In this document: in pieces, positions 58,550-64,000 of the stretch
How the letters are laid out: each line of letters opens with the position of its first letter
Position numbering within the stretch: the first letter of the stretch is position 1
DNA from: Plasmodium coatneyi
Lineage: Eukaryota > Apicomplexa > Aconoidasida > Haemosporida > Plasmodiidae
Length of the DNA stretch: 64,000 bases
Assembly: GCF_001680005.1 (NCBI RefSeq)
Contig: NC_033564.1
Coordinates: forward strand, 1-64,000
Direction of reading: 5' to 3'
Position numbers and translations under genes: made by a program
The notes under the pieces: generated by a model
Seen by the model: only the letters and a program-made list of their open reading frames with translations
What the model was told of the DNA's origin: nothing
The model's database searches: none

Positions 58550-59085
58550 TTGTTAGGGGTGGTAGGTGGGTTGCGTTAGGGTGGTTGGTGGTAGGTGGGT
58601 TGTTAGGTGGAAGGAAGGGTTGTTAGGTGGTAGGTGGGTTGTTAGGTGGTTTGTGGAAGGAAGATTGTTAGTCGTGGTTGGTGGAAGGAAGGTGTTAAGG
58701 TGGCAGGGTGGAAGGAAGGTTATGTTAGGTGGTAGGGTAGAATGATGTTGTTAGGGGTGGTAGAATGATGTTGTTAGGGGTGGTAGAATGATGTTGTTAG
58801 GGGTGGTAGAATGATGTTGTTAGGGGTGGTAGAATGATGTTGTTAGGGGTGGTAGAATGATGTTGTTAGGGGTGGTAGAATGATGTTGTTAGGGGTGGTA
58901 GAATGATGTTGTTAGGGGTGGTAGAATGATGTTGTTAGGGGTGGTAGAATGATGTTGTTAGGGGTGGTAGAATGATGTTGTTAGGGGTGGTAGAATGATG
59001 TTGTTAGGGGTGGTAGAATGATGTTGTTAGGGGTGGTAGAATGATGTTGTTAGGGGTGGTAGAATGATGTTGTTAGGGGTGGCAT
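58550..59085. repeat. G-rich minisatellite joining the orphan KIR tail to the SICAvar D flank
   Basis: GGTTGTTAGGTGGTAGGTGG units (58550-58735) resemble the final-intron repeat of KIR-5. They pass into about fifteen almost identical copies of a 23-base unit (GTTAGGGGTGGTAG plus AATGATGTT), the unit found next to the telomere at 604-945. The change of unit occurs at about 58740. Confidence 0.95.
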
Positions 59086-61024
59086 GTGGGTCGAAAGTGG
59101 AAGGAAAATTGTTGAGGAGATTATGCTGTAGGTTGCACCTAACGAGGAGTGTTAGGGTAGAAGGAAGTTCGTTTGGCTTAAGAAGAGAAAAAGAAAGAAA
59201 AAAAAAGAAAAAGAAGGAACGAAGGAAGAGAACTGAGGGTTCGGGGTATTAGATTAATGGTTCATGTTGTAGAAATAGGGCTAAGGGTATGGGAGTAGGG
59301 TTCAGGGTGTGGGAATAAGGTTCTTTTCGAGGTGAAGGAATAACAATATGGCCTGATATTTAGTTTCTTAGGGGTAATATTCTTTGTGTTAAGGAAAAGT
59401 GAATAAGGCAGAAGCAAAAATAGAATTAAAGAAAAGAGGAAGAAAAAAAAAAAAAGTAAAAAAACAAAAGTGAGGGAAGAAGGTAAAATGGTTATGGAAG
59501 GAGAGAAGGGGAGGGTTGTATGCAAGAATTTTTTTTCCTTTAGTTATTTTTTTAGAGAACAAGAAAAATAAAGCGAAGGAAAGTAGGGAAAAATATTTGT
59601 AAAAGAAGTAAGAACAAAAAAAAATTGAGGAGAGAGAAAGAAAATAAAAAAAAGAAAAGAAGGAAAAAAGAGAGGGTGCAGTGTATGGGAGTAGAGTTAT
59701 GGATACGAGAATTAGGTTGATGTTGTGAGCGTAGGGCTGAGGGTGTGCGGGTATGGTTCTTTTCTAGGTTATTTGAAGAACAATGTGGAATGGTACTTAG
59801 CTACATAGGGGGGGAGGGGAAGAAAGGTAAGGAAGGTAGAAAGGAAGAAAAAAGGGAAAAAAGTAGAAGGAATGAAAACAAGAAAGAAAGAAATAGAAAA
59901 AGAGAAAAAAGAAAGAAGAAGGAAGGAAAAAAAAGAGGGTTCAATGTATGGGAGTAGGGTTCAGGGTATTAGAGTGAATTTTCTGGGCGTGATAGTATGG
60001 TTTAGGGTATTAGAGTGAAGGTTCAGAGTGTGTGAATAGAGTTAAGGGCATGATAATTGAATTAGGGGTGTGAGCATAGGCTTCAGGCTGTGAGAACGGG
60101 GTTCAGGTTGTGAGAATAGTGTTAAGGCTGTAATGATAGGTTTCAGGGTGTGACAATAGTTTTAAAGTTCTTAGAATGAAGGGTTCGGGTGTGAAAATAT
60201 AGGTTGATGGTGTGATGATAGGGTTCAGGTTGTGAGAGTAGATTTCAGGGTATTAGAATGAAGGGTTCAAGGTGTTAGAATAAGCGTTCAGGGTGTATGT
60301 GTGGGGTTCTGGGACTCAAAGTAGGGTTAAGGATATTGGAGTAAAGGTTCAGGGTGTGAAAGTAGAGTACAGGTTGTTAGAACGAAAGGTTTAATGTGTG
60401 GAGGTGTGGTATAGGTTGTTAGAATGAGGGGTTCAGGGTGTGCAGGTAGGGCGCGGGTTGTTAGAATGAGGGTTTCAAGGTGTGGAGTTAGGCCGCGGGT
60501 TGTTAGAATGAGATGTTCAGGGTGTGGAGGTAGGCCGCGGGTTGTTAGAGTGAAGGGTCTAGGGTGTAAGGATAAGATTCCTTTCTAGGTTATTTGAACA
60601 GCAATATGGCCTCTTTTTTTAGCATTTTAGGTTGTGCATGTGCGGGCAATGCTGAGGGTGCATCATGAAAAAATAGGGAAATTTGGAAAAAAAGGGTTAA
60701 GGAAATAAAAAAAAAAAAAAAAAAAAAAAGGAAGAATAAAATAATTGTAAAAAAATTGAGGAAAAAAATAAGAAAAATAAGAATGAAATAATGAGAAAAA
60801 GGAAAGAACAAGAATAAGTAGAGCGTAAGGGAGAAATATGTGTATACTGAATTAGTGGAATACCCTGTATCGTAGAATGCATTGAAATAAGTGTATACTG
60901 AATTAGTGTAATACACTGAATTAGTACGTACATATTTAAAGAAAATATATAATACGCCTTCATATAAGAATGAATAATACAAAAAAAAAAAGATAGATTC
61001 ATACAATATAACGTTAGATTCATC
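59086..61024. other. Second copy of the telomere-adjacent repeat cassette, 5' flank of SICAvar D
   Basis: Bases 59100-60680 repeat the arrangement of 946-2720: a GTTGCACCTAACGAGGAGTG-like start, TTCG then TTTGGCTTAAGAAGAG, purine-rich runs, AGGGTTCAGGGTGTGAGAGT words and the TTCTAGGTTATTTGAACAGC plus AATATGGCCT block. The last 350 bases are AT-rich, with a GTATACTGAATTAGTGTAAT-type direct repeat at 60840-60925, and probably include the promoter. No gene is seen. Confidence 0.8.
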
Positions 61025-64000
61025 ATGGAGTCTGTAGGTTCCATACAATTATTGTTAGAATGGCTAGCGGGGGAAGGAAAAATTAAACAGAATGTAATTA
61101 CAATAATTCTAACAATAAATGAATGTTCATGTATTGAATTAGTTAATATATATATGTGGGGGGAAAATGAATAGAGGAACGCTGATATTGTATATATCCT
61201 TATATTATTATAATATGTTCTTGTAGAAGGAAATATGGAAAGATGTCGATCAAGTGTTCCATGAATTATGGAATTATATAGGACACCTAAGGACGCAAGA
61301 AGTCAAGATGTGTGCACACGATCATACGAATGGGAACTCATTTCCTCAGAAGGAAAAAGAATTGTGCAAAGCTATAATGAAAATATTCTTTTGGATAGAG
61401 GGATTAGGTGAAGCCAGGAAAAGGAATAGACAGGTACGACAGAAAGTGGAAGAACCATTAGAACCATTATTGAGGTGCATCATAGGTAATATGGCTTTAA
61501 TAAGAATGCTTGGACATAAGTGTAAAGTGGTGAAATATATAAATTACGCATATAAAGTTGTAAAGAAGAAGGCTATTTCAGGAGAAAGTTCATATAATGG
61601 TAGTATATGTGATTGGGTAGATTATGATAGTATTAAAGTAGGAAAAATATTATTTAAGGATAAAATGGAAGAATGGATAGGGCAGAATGTAAGGAAGGAT
61701 GGTATATTTAAAAATCTGATGAAGGAAGAGAAATGTAAGGAAGATAGGGATATAGGGAAAAAGGTAAATGGGAAGAACGGGGAGGAAGAATCGATGGGTA
61801 TTCTGGGAGTTATAGGAGAAAGGGGTATGGATGAATTGCATAAATTAGTTAAGGATGATAAGAGTACAACAGATAAAGAAATTGAGGAAGTGTTTGCAAA
61901 TGTAGGTAGTAAAGTGAGGAAACCGATAGTAGGGGAAGTTAGAGAATTCAAGTTACCAATGGTAAAAAAACTTAGGGCAGACATACGTACAGCACGACAA
62001 CTACAACAAGAACAACAAGGATCGCATGTAACAGTGGGACCCATGGGATATAAGAAATTCACAGACTTTCTAACAAAATGGATAAACGACCGGTCCATAA
62101 CAAAGGATGAGCAGTATGCGGTATGTATATTAAAACGGAATGAATGGAATGGTGGCGATTACTGTTGTTTGTACATAGTAAAAAGGAACGGAAGAAGTGT
62201 ATGTGTGCATAGGAATGTTCATGTGCATATATTCTTACGTTTATTCGTAGAGTATATTTTGGAAGGATATGAAGAATATATTCGAAGAATTAATTGACAG
62301 CACAAGGAACTATGATCCAGAGCATGTGAAAACATTATGTAAGGATATAGTGTATGGGGATGCCGCGAATACAAAAAACACGAAAGAATTATGTAAAGCG
62401 ATAATGAAAGTACATCACTATATGAATGGTATAAAATTCAATGAAAGAGGCCATAAATGGGAATGGAGGCACAAAAGGGAGGGGGAGCCCTATTTAAAGT
62501 GTATTGTGGGGAGTGTAACCATATTGAAATTATTCGGTTCACATTGCGCAATGAAGGATCTGGCAAAATATATCTATGGCGCGATTGAGGAGGACAATGA
62601 GGCACTACAACTTAAGGATACAAGTGAAGAGTGCGCAGGTATAGACTTCGATACATGGGGAATAGGAAATAAATTTGTAGGGAAAGAAATAGAAAGATGG
62701 ATAGAGGAGAGGAAGGGGAGCATGAATAACTTGAATAACATAGGGAAAAATATAAGTTGTCCAACGGGGGAAAGTATGAAAGGAATAAAGGACAGTAAAG
62801 GGATGAACACACAGAATATTTTCTCAGTTATAAAAGATACTGAGGAAGGGAAGTGGAACGGAATGGTGGAGAGTAAAGAAAACTTAGATAAGGACAGTAT
62901 AGACAAAGTATTGAAAAAATTAGATGAAAAAAGACAGAGGAAGAAAGGTACTCAATACAAATGTCCCAAAAGTAACAACACCGCTGATGGACTTGCCGAC
63001 GACGATGAAGAACGTAAGAGTGCATTTGAACCTATTGAACGTATTCAGGGAATATATATATATGGAGTAATTATTTATTTCTTCATTTCTCTTCATAAAA
63101 AATTGAACTATAGGGAGTATAAGGGAAAATGTATGCACTGTATGTGTCCCTTCTAATATTTCTTTTTACAGTCACTATTGGGGAATGGTTCACACAGTTT
63201 TCTAACAATGTGTCCGACGCGGACGAATTAAACTATAAAGAATTGGAACATATGTTAGCGTTGTGTAAACCTGATGAGGATTCTAAGAATAATACTGAAG
63301 TAGACTTAAAGAAATATGGTGAGTTCTGTAAAATCATGGTTAGGAACGCCATGTTAGTTACATCTGCTGGAAACCAACATAGGAAGGAAGCGGGGCAGGA
63401 ACCATGCAAAAGGGAAGTAAAGAACATTCCACTATGCAGTTTATTGAAGGTGTGGATGGAATACATGAATTATCTGTGTGCTCCTAGGAATGTTATGGAA
63501 TACGCTTTTAAAGGAGTCCATCAAGTGAAGACGAATTTTTTTAAGAATGAGAACTATGTACCGTGCGATTATACAAAATATTTTGGCCTTTATAGAGAAG
63601 ACACGGACTTGCTACCTGAGGTATGGGATTTATTGCACAGTAATGTTATTATGAATAGAGTAGGAATTGTAACCAAACATAAATGGTGTACTGATTATAG
63701 TACAAGGCAGACTCGCTTCAATGCACCAGAATTTCAGGTTCGTGCGCGTCACGACAATGGAAAGGATGATATAGTATTGAAGAGTAATCAGGAGTTAAGG
63801 AAATTGCAAGATGATCTTAAGAAGATAGGGGACATAGTGAAGCAGGAGGAGGAAGCAGAACGCATGTTTCTTGAGGAAATTATTGAAGAAATCGTACCAG
63901 GGTTACTGAACAGGCCCCAACCACCACAATCTCCACAACCAGCAACTCTAAATGAGAATAAGGGAGAGAAGACAATAGACGAAATAATTAAAGAATTGTG
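61025..64000 (+). CDS. SICAvar D: 5' part of a SICA-type variant surface antigen, cut by the window end
   Basis: Proposed exons are 61025-61093, 61227-62120, 62251-63013 and 63172 to beyond 64000, with phases 0, 0, 1. Exon 1 encodes MESVGSIQLLLEWLAGEGKI, a typical short SICA start with an aliphatic-tryptophan motif. Exons 2 and 3 are SICA cysteine-rich domains, starting EIWKDVDQVFHELW and IFWKDMKNIFEELI and each carrying ELCKAIMKI/V followed by a C-I-x-G-N/S segment. Exon 4 starts TIGEWFTQFSNN, as in SICAvar B and C. It has YGEFCKIMVRNAML, CSLLKVWMEYM and a Glu-rich helix near the window edge. All four exons are open. The stalk, span and cytoplasmic exons must lie to the right of the window. 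Confidence 0.88.

Overview
This window is a chromosome end of a simian malaria parasite. Bases 1-560 are irregular CCCTAAA/CCCTGAA telomere repeats, and everything to the right is subtelomeric multigene-family sequence. Genes of the SICAvar type (cysteine-rich exons, a Pro/Ser/Thr-rich stalk, one membrane span, a basic cytoplasmic exon with RMIIDIHLEVLDEC) sit beside genes of the PIR/KIR type (a tiny first exon, a cysteine-rich ectodomain with a YYWxG core, one membrane span, a separate tail exon). That combination is known from Plasmodium knowlesi and P. coatneyi. I cannot separate these two species from sequence alone. All gene models are my own splice reconstructions from reading frame, splice-site and phase logic; no RNA evidence was available.

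Layout: telomere and degenerate G-rich repeats (1-2.7 kb); SICAvar A (+, 3.0-8.5 kb); KIR-1, -2 and -3 (-, 9.4-17.4 kb); KIR-4 (+, 21.1-22.4 kb); SICAvar B (+, 23.5-26.6 kb, with one in-frame stop); KIR-5 (-, 27.5-29.7 kb); a two-exon exported-type protein with two membrane spans (-, 31.0-31.9 kb); KIR-6 to KIR-11 (-, 33.0-50.5 kb), two of which appear to carry two ectodomains; a truncated KIR (-, 51.5-52.0 kb); SICAvar C (+, 53.5-57.5 kb); an orphan KIR tail exon (-, 58.3-58.5 kb); a second copy of the telomere-adjacent repeat cassette (58.7-60.7 kb); and the 5' part of SICAvar D (+, 61.0 kb to the window end).

The striking organisation is modular. Three times, a SICAvar gene on + converges on a KIR tail on -. 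Those KIRs form their own subclass: a YKPWS...GYQN tail, a long G-rich minisatellite final intron and, in the two complete copies, an alanine-rich heptad stalk before the membrane. The minisatellites (GTTAGGGG/GGTGGTAGG family) lie in introns, between modules and directly next to the telomere. They look like the joints along which modules were duplicated, truncated and probably exchanged.

Both families are surface or exported variant antigens in related species, and the products would act at the infected red-cell membrane. No RNA genes, CRISPR arrays or housekeeping genes were seen.
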